In this document: positions 45,433-54,346 of the stretch, piece by piece
Layout of the letters: each line of letters opens with the position of its first letter
Numbering within the stretch: the first letter of the stretch is position 1
Assembly: GCF_051860665.1 (NCBI RefSeq)
Contig: NZ_JBHYDM010000014.1
Span: forward strand, 65,761 to 129,760
Direction of reading: 5' to 3'
DNA: 64,000 nt
From: Falsiroseomonas sp051860665
GTDB lineage: Bacteria > Pseudomonadota > Alphaproteobacteria > Acetobacterales > Acetobacteraceae
The notes under the pieces: model-generated
The model's input: only the letters and a program-made list of their open reading frames with translations
Databases searched by the model: none
What the model was told of the DNA's origin: nothing
Program-made: the position numbers and the translations under genes

Positions 45433-45498
45433 CCCCGCCCCGACCAGCCTGGGGGGGTTGCGGCGCTGCTGCAACGCCGAAGGCTGGTCGGGGTGGGG
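45433..45498. repeat. Long intergenic inverted repeat (REP-like or bidirectional terminator)
   Basis: Arms 45433-45450 and 45481-45498 pair over 18 bases with one G-T wobble. The 30-base loop holds an inner stem (GTTGC at 45457-45461 with GCAAC at 45471-45475). It sits in the 92-bp gap between the convergent hydrolase and DinB genes. Such a symmetric element could terminate both, or be one copy of a dispersed palindromic repeat family. No other copy is seen in this window. Confidence 0.6.
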
Positions 45499-45513
45499 TC
45501 TCGGCGCCTGGCC

Positions 45514-46029
45514 TCAGACGAAGCGCGCCTCCTCCAGGATGAAGGGCAGGTCCGTGTCGCCGGTGCGGGCGCCGAAGCCCGTCAGCAAGGCATGCGCCTG
45601 GCCGCGGTGATGCGTCTGGTGGTTGAAGAAATGCGTCACCAGCACCCAGCGCGGCCGGCTGATGTCGCGGCCCATGGCGCCGCTGAACCAGCCGAGCTCG
45701 CCCTCCAGCCAGGCCGGCTGCAGCGCCGCGGCCCAGGCCTCGATCCGCGCATCCAGGTTCCGGCGCGCCACCTGCATCATGGGCCATTCGGGATGCAGCG
45801 TGGCGCTTTCCTTGATGCCGCCGCCGGGCGCCGGCCAGCCGGCGAAGCGGAACATCCAGGTGGCATCGCCCCAGAGCAGATGGCTCAGCGTGCCGTGGAT
45901 GGAGCCGAAGAAGGCGCCGCGATCGGCACGCCGCTGCGCCTCCGTCAGCGTCTCCGCCGCGGCATAGAGGCGCCGGTTCATCTCGCTGTTGTAGGCGGCC
46001 ATCAGCCGCACCCAGTCCACCGTGACCAT
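45514..46029 (-). CDS. DinB family protein
   Basis: A 171-residue four-helix DinB-fold protein. Metal-site histidines are visible in GSIHGTLSHLLWGDATWMFRFAG and in the pair FFNHQTHHRGQAHALLTGFG, the family hallmark. DinB-like proteins are often metal-dependent thiol transferases or hydrolases of unknown substrate. The start MVTVDWVRLM at 46029 overlaps the stop of the double acetyltransferase (TGATG), so it is the last gene of the minus-strand operon. A start five codons upstream is possible. Confidence 0.85.
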   Translation of the reverse strand: MVTVDWVRLMAAYNSEMNRRLYAAAETLTEAQRRADRGAFFGSIHGTLSHLLWGDATWMFRFAGWPAPGGGIKESATLHPEWPMMQVARRNLDARIEAWAAALQPAWLEGELGWFSGAMGRDISRPRWVLVTHFFNHQTHHRGQAHALLTGFGARTGDTDLPFILEEARFV

Positions 46030-47033
46030 CAGACGTTCTTCCAAAAGAAGACCGTGTCGCAGGGGCTGCCATCCGGCCAGAGCGCATAGCCGGGGATTAC
46101 GCCCATCTCGACCCAGCCGAGATCACGGTAGAGAGCCTCCGCCCCCTCCCCCTTCGCGGTGTCCAGCACCAGCAGGCGCCGGCCGAGGCCGCGGGCGGCC
46201 TGTTCGGCACGGCGCATCAGGGCGCGGGCCACGCCGCGCCGGCGGGCGGCGGGGTCCACCAGCAGCTTGGCGATATCGGCGCGATGCGGCTGGTTCTGCG
46301 GCGTGTCGAGTACAATCTGCACCGTGCCCACCAACACCCCATCCACCCAGGCCGCCAGCAGCACGCGCTTGCCGAGCGCCACGTCGGACGAGACGCGCTT
46401 GAAGAAATCCCGCGCCACGGCGGGGGCCAGCGGCGGGAAGAAGGACACGCTGGCGCCGGCGGCCACGCAACTCACCAGGATGCGCGCGAGTTGCGCCTCC
46501 GCGCTGGCCGCGGCGGCTGCATCCAGCGCCTCCACCACCAGCCCGCGCAGCGGTTTTGTGTAGCGGAATTCCAGGCTGTTCGAGACATCGTCCAGGATGC
46601 GGATGGAGCCCTGCCGCACATAGCCGGTCTTTTCGTAGAAGCGGTGCGCGGCCTCGAAGCGCGTATCGGTCCAGAGCACCAGGCGTTCGGCGCCGGCCTC
46701 CCGCGCATGGGATTCTGCCGCCGTCAGCAGGCGCTGCGCGAGGCCGGTGCCGCGCGCGGCCTTCGCCACATAGACGCGACAGATCTCCCAGGCCTGGTCA
46801 TCGCCGAGCGGCCGCGTCGCCGCCATGCCGATGATCCGGCCATCCTGTTCCGCCGCCCAGAGCGCGCCGCCGGCCTCGGCAAAATAGGTCGCGAGCGCGC
46901 GGAGCTCCGGCACCTCCCCATCCACGTCCAGGACGCAGTTGGGGTATTCGGCCCAGCAATCGCCGACGAGGGCGATGAAACCCTCTGCGTCCTCGTCGCG
47001 ACCCGGTCGCAGAGTGCTGGGCCTGAGCGTCAT
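46029..47033 (-). CDS. Protein with two tandem GNAT acetyltransferase domains
   Basis: A 334-residue protein. The first GNAT domain (about 1-160) has AWEICRVYVAKAARGTGLAQRLLTAAE with the acetyl-CoA loop ARGTGLA and ends with RFYEKTGYVRQ. The second (about 185-334) has AKLLVDPAARRRGVARALMRRAEQAARGLG and EALYRDLGWVEMGVIPGYAL. The fusion of two full domains is uncommon. The true start MTLRPSTLR at 47033 overlaps the upstream aminotransferase stop by four bases. The longer frame is antisense-like Arg-rich sequence inside the aminotransferase gene. Substrates are unknown. Confidence 0.85.
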   Translation of the reverse strand: MTLRPSTLRPGRDEDAEGFIALVGDCWAEYPNCVLDVDGEVPELRALATYFAEAGGALWAAEQDGRIIGMAATRPLGDDQAWEICRVYVAKAARGTGLAQRLLTAAESHAREAGAERLVLWTDTRFEAAHRFYEKTGYVRQGSIRILDDVSNSLEFRYTKPLRGLVVEALDAAAAASAEAQLARILVSCVAAGASVSFFPPLAPAVARDFFKRVSSDVALGKRVLLAAWVDGVLVGTVQIVLDTPQNQPHRADIAKLLVDPAARRRGVARALMRRAEQAARGLGRRLLVLDTAKGEGAEALYRDLGWVEMGVIPGYALWPDGSPCDTVFFWKNV

Positions 47034-48232
47034 GCCAGGCCCTTGCAGAACTCCTGGATGCGCATGCAGGCCTCGCGCAGGCTGTCGGTGTCCGTGGCGT
47101 AGGAGATGCGGACATAGGGGCTCATGCCATAGGCCGAGCCCTGCACCAGCGCGACATGCGCCTCCTCGATCAAGGCGAGGGCGAAGTCGGTATCGGTCTC
47201 GATCTTCCGGCCGCCCTTGCTGGTCTTGCCGAGGCAGCCGGCGATGTTCGGGAAGACGTAGAAGGCGCCTTCCGGCTTGTGGCACTGGATGCCCGGCGCC
47301 TGGTTCAGCATCTCCACCACCAGGTCGCGGCGCTGCTTGTAGATCAGCGCACGCTCCTTCACGAGGTCCTGCGGCCCGTCCAGCGCCGCGACGGCAGCCG
47401 CCTGGCCCACCGTGCTGATGCCCGAGGTGAGCTGGCTCTGCATATTGACCATGGCCGCGATCAGCTCCTTCGGCCCGCCGCAGAAGCCGACGCGCCAGCC
47501 GGTCATGGCATAGGTCTTGGAGACGCCATTGACCGTCAGCACGCGGTCCTTCAGGCGTGGCTCGACCTCCGCGATCGTGCAGAATTCGAAGCCGTCATAG
47601 ACCATGTGCTCATACATATCGTCCGTCATCACCCAGACATGCGGGTGCCGGAGCAGGACTTCGGCCAGGGCCTTCATCTCGGAACGCGAGCAGGCGGCGC
47701 CGGTCGGGTTATTGGGGAAATTCAGGATCAGCCACTTCGTCTTGGGCGTGATCGCCGCCTCCAGATCCTCCGGCCGCAGCTTGAAGCCGTTGTTCTGCGG
47801 GCAGGTCACCGGCACCGGCTTGGCGGTGGCGAGCTTCGCCATATCGGCATAGGAGATCCAGAAGGGCGCCGGAATCAGCACCTCGTCACCCGGATCGCAG
47901 GTGCCGAGCAGGGCGTTCATGATCACTTGCTTGCCGCCGTTCGAGACCATGATCTCGTCCATGGCGTAGTCCAGGTTGTTGTCGCGCTTGAACTTGCGCT
48001 GCACCGCCTGCTTCAGCGCCTTGGTGCCGTCCTGCGGCGGATATTTCGTGTCGCCGGAGAGGGCCGCCTGGTAGGCGGCGTCGATGGCGTGGCGGGGGGT
48101 GTCGAAATCCGGCTCGCCGATCGCCAGGCTGATGACCTTGATGCCCTTGGCGGCCAGTTCGCGCCCCTTGGCGGTCATGACCGCGGAGGCGGAAAGCTCG
48201 ATATCCTTCAGGCGATTGGCAAGCGCGGGCAT
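47030..48232 (-). CDS. PLP-dependent aminotransferase, class I/II (aspartate aminotransferase type), copy 1
   Basis: A 400-residue fold-type I aminotransferase. It has SASAVMTAKGRELAAKGIKVISLAIGEPDFDTP, VSNGGKQVIMNAL, the substrate/PLP block LILNFPNNPTGAACS, the PLP Lys in VNGVSKTYAMTGWRVGF, and the closing Arg in VRISYATD. This matches the I-gamma (AspC-like) group, transaminating aspartate or other amino acids. AGGAGT lies about 11 bases before the start at 48232. A second, equally long paralogue sits 0.5 kb upstream. It is coupled to the double-GNAT gene. Confidence 0.93.
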   Translation of the reverse strand: MPALANRLKDIELSASAVMTAKGRELAAKGIKVISLAIGEPDFDTPRHAIDAAYQAALSGDTKYPPQDGTKALKQAVQRKFKRDNNLDYAMDEIMVSNGGKQVIMNALLGTCDPGDEVLIPAPFWISYADMAKLATAKPVPVTCPQNNGFKLRPEDLEAAITPKTKWLILNFPNNPTGAACSRSEMKALAEVLLRHPHVWVMTDDMYEHMVYDGFEFCTIAEVEPRLKDRVLTVNGVSKTYAMTGWRVGFCGGPKELIAAMVNMQSQLTSGISTVGQAAAVAALDGPQDLVKERALIYKQRRDLVVEMLNQAPGIQCHKPEGAFYVFPNIAGCLGKTSKGGRKIETDTDFALALIEEAHVALVQGSAYGMSPYVRISYATDTDSLREACMRIQEFCKGLA

Positions 48233-48287
48233 TTTTTCGACTGACTCCTGGCGAAGGAGCACAAGTTAGTCCCGGACGGCCCGCTGC

Positions 48288-48722
48288 TCAATCGGTGGGC
48301 GGGCGTGCCATGACCCAGTCGAATGGCTGTTCCCCCATCAGCACGAAGCCCTGGCGTTCCCAGAAGCGGCGGGCCGGGCTGTCCTTCAGCACTTCGATGG
48401 CGAAGCGCCGGCCGGGGTGAAGTGCCAGGGCCTGGGCCACGATGGCGGCGCCGAGGCCCTGGCCCTGCAAGTCCGGCTCCAGGTACAGGCTGTGCAGTTC
48501 CACAGCCTCCGCCCCCGGCTCCAGGCCGATGCAGCCGATCGGGCGGCCCGCCTGCTCGATCACATGCAGCCCGCCGCCGGCGAAGGCGGCTTCCATCCGG
48601 GCGCGGCGGCGCGCCGGGTCCCAGCGGCCGACGCGTTCCAGATGCGGCCGCATGACGCGCACGGACAGGTCCAGCAGCGACTCGAAATCCGCCCGCGTGG
48701 CGGGGCGGAAGACGAAGGTCAT
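48288..48722 (-). CDS. GNAT family N-acetyltransferase
   Basis: A 144-residue single-domain acetyltransferase. It starts FVFRPATRADFESLLDLSVRVM and has the core EAVELHSLYLEPDLQGQGLGAAIVAQAL with the acetyl-CoA loop QGQGLGAA, ending RFWERQGFVLMGE. Its ATG overlaps the stop of the upstream aminotransferase by four bases. The substrate is unknown. The aminotransferase-acetyltransferase pairing is repeated just downstream. Confidence 0.85.
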   Translation of the reverse strand: MTFVFRPATRADFESLLDLSVRVMRPHLERVGRWDPARRRARMEAAFAGGGLHVIEQAGRPIGCIGLEPGAEAVELHSLYLEPDLQGQGLGAAIVAQALALHPGRRFAIEVLKDSPARRFWERQGFVLMGEQPFDWVMARPPTD

Positions 48723-49921
48723 TTCAGCGCGGCACAGAAGTCCTGGATGCGGGTGCAGGCTTCGGTCAGCGTCGCATCATCGGTCGCGTAGCTGATGCGG
48801 ATATGGCCGGGGAACATGAAGGCCGCGCCGTGCACGGCGGCCACGCCCTTCTCCTCGAGCAGCGCCAGGCAGAAGGCCTCGTCGCTGTCGATCTTCACGC
48901 CGCCGGCGCTGGTCTTGCCGAGGCAGCCGCGCACGTCCGGGAAGACGTAGAAGGCGCCCTCGGGTGTCGGGCAGCGCATGCCCTCCGCCTTGTTCAGCAT
49001 GCCCACCACCAGGTTGCGCCGACGCTCGAAAGCCTGGCGCATCTCCTCGACGCTGTCCTGCGGGCCGGTCAGCGCCTCGATCGCCGCGGCCTGGGAGATG
49101 CTGCTGGTATTGGAGGTGGACTGGCTCTGCAGCTTGTCCATCGCCTTGATCAGCTGGGCCGGGGCGCCGGCGAAGCCGATGCGCCAGCCGGTCATGGCAT
49201 AGGCCTTGGAGCAGCCGTTCATGGTGACGGTGCGGTCCTTCAGGCGCGGCTCCACCTCCACGATGGTGGCCGGCTTCATGCCGTCATAGGCCAGCTTCTC
49301 ATAGATATCGTCGGAGAAGATCCAGACGTCCGGGTGCCGCAGCAGCACATCCGTCAGCTCCTTGAGCTGGGCGGCATTGTAGCCGGCGCCGGTCGGGTTG
49401 CAGGGGTTGTTCAGGATCAGCCACTTGGTCTTCGGCGTGATCGCGGCTTCCAGCTGCTCGCCGGTCATCCGGAAACCCTGGTTGGGGCCGCAGGGGACGA
49501 TGACGGGCGTGCCCTCGGCGAGGGCCACGATATCCGGGTAGGAGACCCAGCAGGGGGCGGGGATGATGGCCTCGTCGCCCGCATTGATGGTGGCGACCAG
49601 CGCGTCGAAGATCACCTGCTTGCCGCCGGTGGCGACCAGGATCTCGTCCGGCGTGTAGTCGATGCCGCTGTCGCGCTTGAATTTCTGGCAGATCGCCCGG
49701 CGCAGCTCGATGGTGCCGGCCACGTCCGTATACCGCGTCTCGCCGCGCTCGATGGCGGCGATGGCGGCGTCCTTGACGTTGCGGGGCGTCTCGAAATCCG
49801 GCTCGCCGACCGAGAGGGAAATGATGTCCCGGCCCTGCGCCTTCAGCGCGCGCGCCTTGCCGGTCACGGCAATGGTCTGCGAGGGCGAGATGCGGTTCAG
49901 GCGATCGGCGATGAGGTTCAT
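48719..49921 (-). CDS. PLP-dependent aminotransferase, class I/II (aspartate aminotransferase type), copy 2
   Basis: A 400-residue paralogue of the aminotransferase at 47030-48232. It has SPSQTIAVTGKARALKAQGRDIISLSVGEPDFETP, LILNNPCNPTGAGYN, the PLP Lys in MNGCSKAYAMTGWRIGFAG and the closing HIRISYATDD. This is the I-gamma AspC-like group. The start at 49921 (MNLIADRLNRI) is family-typical. The leader contains a small inverted repeat (CCCAGCC at 49937-49943 with GGCTGGG at 49954-49960). It is the first gene of the five-gene minus-strand set ending in DinB. Confidence 0.93.
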   Translation of the reverse strand: MNLIADRLNRISPSQTIAVTGKARALKAQGRDIISLSVGEPDFETPRNVKDAAIAAIERGETRYTDVAGTIELRRAICQKFKRDSGIDYTPDEILVATGGKQVIFDALVATINAGDEAIIPAPCWVSYPDIVALAEGTPVIVPCGPNQGFRMTGEQLEAAITPKTKWLILNNPCNPTGAGYNAAQLKELTDVLLRHPDVWIFSDDIYEKLAYDGMKPATIVEVEPRLKDRTVTMNGCSKAYAMTGWRIGFAGAPAQLIKAMDKLQSQSTSNTSSISQAAAIEALTGPQDSVEEMRQAFERRRNLVVGMLNKAEGMRCPTPEGAFYVFPDVRGCLGKTSAGGVKIDSDEAFCLALLEEKGVAAVHGAAFMFPGHIRISYATDDATLTEACTRIQDFCAALK

Positions 49922-50040
49922 GTTGGTTCCCGGCGTCCCAGCCCGCCCCCGGAGGCTGGGGCGGCGCGCGGGCATTTTCCTAGACCCCGCCGCCGGGCAC
50001 GTCCACCGCCACGGACCCGCAATTGCAACAGGGAAGAAGC

Positions 50041-50397
50041 CTATTCCAGGCGGAGCGGCCGGTAGCCCTGGAAGACGAAGCCTTTCTCCCGCATGCAGGC
50101 GGTGCGGTGCTGGTCCCGCGCGCCGGAGGCCATATCCACCATGTCGTAGCGCGGCGGGCGGTAGCGTTCCGTGACCCGGCAGCGCTCCCGGTCCCCCTCC
50201 CGCCAGCAGTTCCGCTCCCGCTCCACCCGGGCGGGGGCCACCTGCTGCCAGACCATCACGGGCGGCACGGCCAGCGCCGCGGCATCGCCGCAGGCGGCAT
50301 TCATGGCATCCGCCTCGGCCTCCGAGGTGCCAGGGCGGGCCCAGCGTTCGGCGCAGGCGGTGAGCAGGATCAGCAGCAGCAGGGTCAGGGCGCGCAT
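50041..50397 (-). CDS. Small putative lipoprotein
   Basis: A 118-residue protein with a short signal peptide (MRALTLLLLILLTAC) ending in a good lipobox, LTAC, so it is probably lipid-anchored. The mature part has paired cysteines (ERNCWREGDRERCRV) and a basic middle region. I do not recognise the family. It stands alone between two minus-strand operons. Confidence 0.7.
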   Translation of the reverse strand: MRALTLLLLILLTACAERWARPGTSEAEADAMNAACGDAAALAVPPVMVWQQVAPARVERERNCWREGDRERCRVTERYRPPRYDMVDMASGARDQHRTACMREKGFVFQGYRPLRLE

Positions 50398-50443
50398 GGC
50401 CGCAATCTGGGCCTGACCGATGGTAAATCCATGGCGACCGCCG

Positions 50444-51232
50444 TCACCGGCTGCGGATCAGCCGCAGCACCAGGGCGAGGGCTAGGCCGACCACCGCCAC
50501 CAGCACCGTCGCCAGCGCATACAATTCCGGCGTCAGGCCGAGCCGGACGGTGGAGAAGATCACCATGGGCAGGGTGGAGGCGCCGGGGCCGGAGACGAAG
50601 CTGGCGATCACCAGATCGTCCAGCGAGAGGGTGAAGGCCAGCAGCCAGCCCGCCGCGATGCCCGGCGCGATCAGTGGCAGGGTGATGACGCCAAAGACCT
50701 TCCAGGGGCGGGCGCCGAGATCCATCGCGGCCTCCTCGAGGCTCAGGTCGAAATCGGCGAGGCGGGACTGCACGACGACAGCGACATAGGCCGCGCCGAA
50801 GGTGGCATGGGCGATGGCGATGGTGCTGGCACCGCGGCCGGCGGGGAAGCCGAAGACCGATTCCATGGCGACGAAGAGCAGCAGCAGCGACAGGCCCGTG
50901 ATCACCTCCGGCATCACCAGCGGCGCCGCCATGACGGCGCCGAAGCCGGCGCGGCCGCGGAAACGGCCGAAGCGCGCCAGGGCGAAGCCGGCCAGCACCC
51001 CCAGGATGGTCGCCATGGTGGCGGAGAGGGCGGCGATCTTCAGCGAGAGGCCGAGGGCCGCCATCAGCACCTCGTTGCGCCAGAGGCTGTCGTACCAGCG
51101 CAGGGAAAAGCCGGTGAAGCTGGTGACCATGCGGCTGTCGTTGAAGGAGAAGACGACCATCAGCAGGATCGGCAAATAGAGGAAGGCGAAGCCGAGTCCG
51201 AGCGGGATCGCCAGCCGGCCGATGCCCCTCAT
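50444..51232 (-). CDS. potI: Polyamine ABC transporter permease (PotC/PotI type)
   Basis: A 262-residue inner-membrane permease with six predicted spans. It starts LAIPLGLGFAFLYLPILLMVVFSFNDSR, a PotC/PotI hallmark, and carries the EAA loop (LEEAAMDLGARPWKVFGVITLPLIAPG) that contacts the ATPase. It pairs with the PotH-like permease upstream, overlapping its stop by four bases. Last gene of the potFGHI-ordered operon. Putrescine or spermidine is the likely substrate, inferred from the whole operon. Confidence 0.9.
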   Translation of the reverse strand: MRGIGRLAIPLGLGFAFLYLPILLMVVFSFNDSRMVTSFTGFSLRWYDSLWRNEVLMAALGLSLKIAALSATMATILGVLAGFALARFGRFRGRAGFGAVMAAPLVMPEVITGLSLLLLFVAMESVFGFPAGRGASTIAIAHATFGAAYVAVVVQSRLADFDLSLEEAAMDLGARPWKVFGVITLPLIAPGIAAGWLLAFTLSLDDLVIASFVSGPGASTLPMVIFSTVRLGLTPELYALATVLVAVVGLALALVLRLIRSR

Positions 51233-52101
51233 CGCCCGGCCCGCCACTGGAACAGCGCGATCGGCGCGACGAGGGCTGCCAGCAGCACGATGGCCAGCGC
51301 CGAGGCCAGCGGCCAATCGCGGTTCTGGAAAAATTCGGTCCACAAGACGCGCCCGATCAGCTGTGCGCCGGGGCCGCCCAGCAATTCGGGGATCACGAAT
51401 TCCCCCACCGCCGGGATGAAGACCAGCAGAAAGCCCGCGACGATTCCCGGCAGCGAGAGCGGCAGCGTGACCTGCAGGAAGGCGCGCCAGGGCCGTGCGC
51501 CCAGATCCGCCGCCGCCTCCAGCAGCGCGGGATCGAGCTTCGACAGCGTGGCGTAGAGCGGCAGCACCATGAAGGGCAGGTAGCAATAGGTGATGCCGAG
51601 ATACATCGCCGCATCGGTGTAGAGCAGCGGAATCGGCTCCGCGATGATCCCAAGCGCCAGCAGCGCGCCGTTCAGCCAGCCCTGGTCCTGCAGGATGCCG
51701 ATCCAGGCGGTGACGCGCAGCAGGAAGCTGGTCCAGAAGGGCAGGATCACCAGCATCAGCAACAGGTTCCGCCGATGCTCCGGCGCCCGCGCGATGGCCA
51801 GGGCCATGGGGTAGCCGACGAAAAGGCAGAGCAGGGCGGAGACGGCGGCGACGCGCAGGCTGCGGAGATAGGCGTCGAGGTAATAGGGATCGTCCAGCAG
51901 CAGCTGGAAATTCGCGAGGTTCAATTGCAGCACCGCCGTCGCCTCGCCCGACCAGCGCAGCAGCGGCGCATAGGGCGGAAGGCCCTCGCTGGATTCGGCG
52001 AAGGCGATGGAGAGCACGAAGGCGAAGGGCACCACGAAGAACAGCGCCATCCAGGCCCAGGGCAAGGCGAGGACCAGGCGGCGGCGCGCCCGCGGCGTCA
52101 T
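51229..52101 (-). CDS. potH: Polyamine ABC transporter permease (PotB/PotH type)
   Basis: A 290-residue inner-membrane permease with six predicted spans. It has LALPWAWMALFFVVPFAFVLSIAF at the start, LVILPFWTSFLLRVTAWIGIL, a family hallmark, and the EAA loop LLEAAADLGARPWRAFLQVTLPLSLPG. The start at 52101 (MTPRARRRL) overlaps the ATPase stop by four bases. It forms the channel with the downstream PotI-like subunit. Confidence 0.9.
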   Translation of the reverse strand: MTPRARRRLVLALPWAWMALFFVVPFAFVLSIAFAESSEGLPPYAPLLRWSGEATAVLQLNLANFQLLLDDPYYLDAYLRSLRVAAVSALLCLFVGYPMALAIARAPEHRRNLLLMLVILPFWTSFLLRVTAWIGILQDQGWLNGALLALGIIAEPIPLLYTDAAMYLGITYCYLPFMVLPLYATLSKLDPALLEAAADLGARPWRAFLQVTLPLSLPGIVAGFLLVFIPAVGEFVIPELLGGPGAQLIGRVLWTEFFQNRDWPLASALAIVLLAALVAPIALFQWRAGR

Positions 52102-53243
52102 TCGGGCAGCACCATGCTGGCCTGGCGATCCCAGGTGACGGCGACCGTATCCTCCCAATCCACCGGGCGTTCGGTGCGGCGGCGCAGGTTGGGCTGGCTG
52201 ACGCGCACTTCCTTCCCCGTCTCCAGCACCACGTGATAGACGAAGAAGTCGCCGTAATAGCCGATGTCGCGCACGCGCCCGACCAGGCGGTTGTCGCCCA
52301 GCGCGCTGCCCGGCGCCACGCGCTCGATCCGCATGCGCTCGGGGCGGAGCGCCACGAAGACGCGACTGCCGAGCGGCTTGCTGGCCGCGGGCTCCGCCAG
52401 GATGTCGAAATCCAGTTCCGAACTGCCGATGCGGACGCCTTCGGCCTCCACGCGCTCCACCACCCCTTCCAGGATATTGGCGGTGCCCAGGAATTCCGCG
52501 GTGAAGCGGCTATTGGGGAATTCATAGACCTCGGACGGCGTGCCCACCTGCGCCAGCGTGCCGCGATCCATCACGGCGAGCCGCGTCGCCATGGTCATCG
52601 CCTCCTCCTGGTCATGCGTGACGATGACGAAGGTGGTGCCGGTGCGCTCCTGGATATTGATCAACTCGAACTGCGTGGCCTCGCGCAGGTTCTTGTCGAG
52701 CGCCGAGAGCGGCTCATCCAGCAGCAGCAGTTTTGGGCGTTTTGCCAGGGCGCGGGCGAGCGCCACCCGGGCACGCTGGCCGCCGGACAAGGCGGCGGGT
52801 TTGCGATCGCCAAGCCCCTCCATCTTCACCATGGCCAGCATTTCCGCCACGCGCGCCGCGATGACGGATTTCGCCGCGCCCTCCTGCTTCAGGCCGAAAC
52901 CGATGTTCTGGGCGACGGTCATATGCGGAAACAGCGCATAGGACTGGAACATCATGTTCACTGGCCGCGCATAGGGCGCGACGCCCGCCATGTCCTGCCC
53001 GTCCAGCACGATGCGCCCGGCATCGGGCTCCAGGAAGCCCGCAAGGCAGCGCAGCAGCGTGGACTTGCCCGAACCCGAACCGCCCAGCAGCGCGAAGAGC
53101 TCGCCGCGATAGATCGGCAGGCTCACCTCATCCAGCGCGACGAAGTCGCCGAAGCGCTTGGTCAGCTTCTCGATGCGCAGGAAGGGTTCGGCATTCGGAT
53201 CGCGCCAAGGCTCGGCCGTGCCGGGCCGTTCGGAAGAACTCAT
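52098..53243 (-). CDS. potG: Polyamine ABC transporter ATP-binding protein (PotA/PotG type)
   Basis: A 381-residue ATPase. Walker A is LLGGSGSGKSTLLRCLAG, the signature is ALSGGQRARVALARAL, Walker B is LLLLDEPLSALD, and the His switch is VIVTHDQEEAMTMA. A C-terminal TOBE domain follows (about 290-380; VFVALRPERMRIE). It powers uptake through the two permeases. It is coupled to the binding-protein gene upstream and to potH downstream by four-base overlaps. Confidence 0.93.
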   Translation of the reverse strand: MSSSERPGTAEPWRDPNAEPFLRIEKLTKRFGDFVALDEVSLPIYRGELFALLGGSGSGKSTLLRCLAGFLEPDAGRIVLDGQDMAGVAPYARPVNMMFQSYALFPHMTVAQNIGFGLKQEGAAKSVIAARVAEMLAMVKMEGLGDRKPAALSGGQRARVALARALAKRPKLLLLDEPLSALDKNLREATQFELINIQERTGTTFVIVTHDQEEAMTMATRLAVMDRGTLAQVGTPSEVYEFPNSRFTAEFLGTANILEGVVERVEAEGVRIGSSELDFDILAEPAASKPLGSRVFVALRPERMRIERVAPGSALGDNRLVGRVRDIGYYGDFFVYHVVLETGKEVRVSQPNLRRRTERPVDWEDTVAVTWDRQASMVLPE

Positions 53244-54346
53244 CTGCCCGCCTTGAAGCGCGCCCAGACGCGGTTGCGCGCGCGTTCCGCGGCCTGGGCC
53301 ACGGGGCCGATGGTGAAGAAGCGCGGCCGCATCGCCTCGGGCGGGAAGACCGCCGGATCGGCCGCCACCTCGGCCGCCACGGAAGCACGGCTGGCCGGCA
53401 CGCCATTCGGGTAGCGCACGTGATTGGTGATGGCCGCCATCACATCCGGCTGCAGCAGGAAGTTGATGAAAGCATGCGCATTCTCGGGGTTCGGCGCATC
53501 GGCCGGAATCGCCAGCAGGTCGAACCAGAGCTGCGCGCCTTCCGCCGGCGCCACATAGGTGACGGCGACGCCGCGATCGGCCTCCCGCGCCCTGACGCCG
53601 GCCTGGATCGCATCGCCGGAATAGGCGAAGGCGAGGCAGGCCTGGCCGCTGGCCAGGGCCTCGATGGTGCCGCCGGTGGAGAAGTTGCGGATGAAGGGGC
53701 GCACCGCCATCAGCGTGCGCTCCACCTCCCGCAGGTCGCCGGCATCGGTGCTGTTGGGATCGCGGCCCAGATAGCGCAGCACGGTCGGGATGACGTCGGA
53801 GGCGCTGTCCATCATGCTGATGCCGCAGCGCGCGATGCGTCGCGCATGGGCGGGGTCGAAGATCAGGCGCAGGCTGTCCATCGGCGCATCGGGCGCCAGC
53901 GCCTGGATGCGCGCCGCATTCACGCCGAGCCCGATGCTGCCCCAGAGATACAGCGCGCCGAAGCGGTTGCCGGGGTCCGACGCCGCGACCTGTGCCTGCA
54001 GCGCGGGGTCGAGATTCGCCAGGTTGGGGATCTGCGCCCGATCGAGCGGCAGCAGCCCACCGGCGCGCGCGAGGCGGGAGAAGGTGGGCTCGCTGGTCGG
54101 CACGATGATGTCGTAGCCGGACCGGCCGGCGGAAAGCCGGCCCTCCAGCGTCTCCAGACTGTCATAGATGTCGTAGCGCACGCGGATGCCGGTCTCCCGC
54201 GTGAAGCGCTGGACCATATAGGGGTCGATATAGTCGTTCCAGTTGAACACGTTCACCACCCGCTCCTGCGCCCGGACCTCCGGCGCCGGCAGGGTGACGA
54301 GCAGGGCGGCCAAGGGTGCGGCCAGCAGGGCGAGGCGACGCAGCAT
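53240..54346 (-). CDS. potF: Polyamine-binding periplasmic protein (PotF/PotD type)
   Basis: A 368-residue periplasmic protein with a signal peptide (MLRRLALLAAPLAALLVTLP, cleavage near VRA-Q). It starts VVNVFNWNDYIDPYMVQRFTRETGIRVRYD, the PotD/PotF signature. YDIIVPTSEPTFSRLARAGGLLPLD and later LWFDLLAIPADAPNPENAHAFINFLL follow. It delivers putrescine or spermidine to the permease. First gene of the operon, so the promoter must lie in the 390-bp gap to the right, on the minus strand. Confidence 0.93.
   Translation of the reverse strand: MLRRLALLAAPLAALLVTLPAPEVRAQERVVNVFNWNDYIDPYMVQRFTRETGIRVRYDIYDSLETLEGRLSAGRSGYDIIVPTSEPTFSRLARAGGLLPLDRAQIPNLANLDPALQAQVAASDPGNRFGALYLWGSIGLGVNAARIQALAPDAPMDSLRLIFDPAHARRIARCGISMMDSASDVIPTVLRYLGRDPNSTDAGDLREVERTLMAVRPFIRNFSTGGTIEALASGQACLAFAYSGDAIQAGVRAREADRGVAVTYVAPAEGAQLWFDLLAIPADAPNPENAHAFINFLLQPDVMAAITNHVRYPNGVPASRASVAAEVAADPAVFPPEAMRPRFFTIGPVAQAAERARNRVWARFKAGR

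Noticed and set aside
49937..49960. A riboswitch ahead of the second aminotransferase
   Set aside because: There is only a 7-bp stem in a 119-bp gap, with no conserved aptamer elements.
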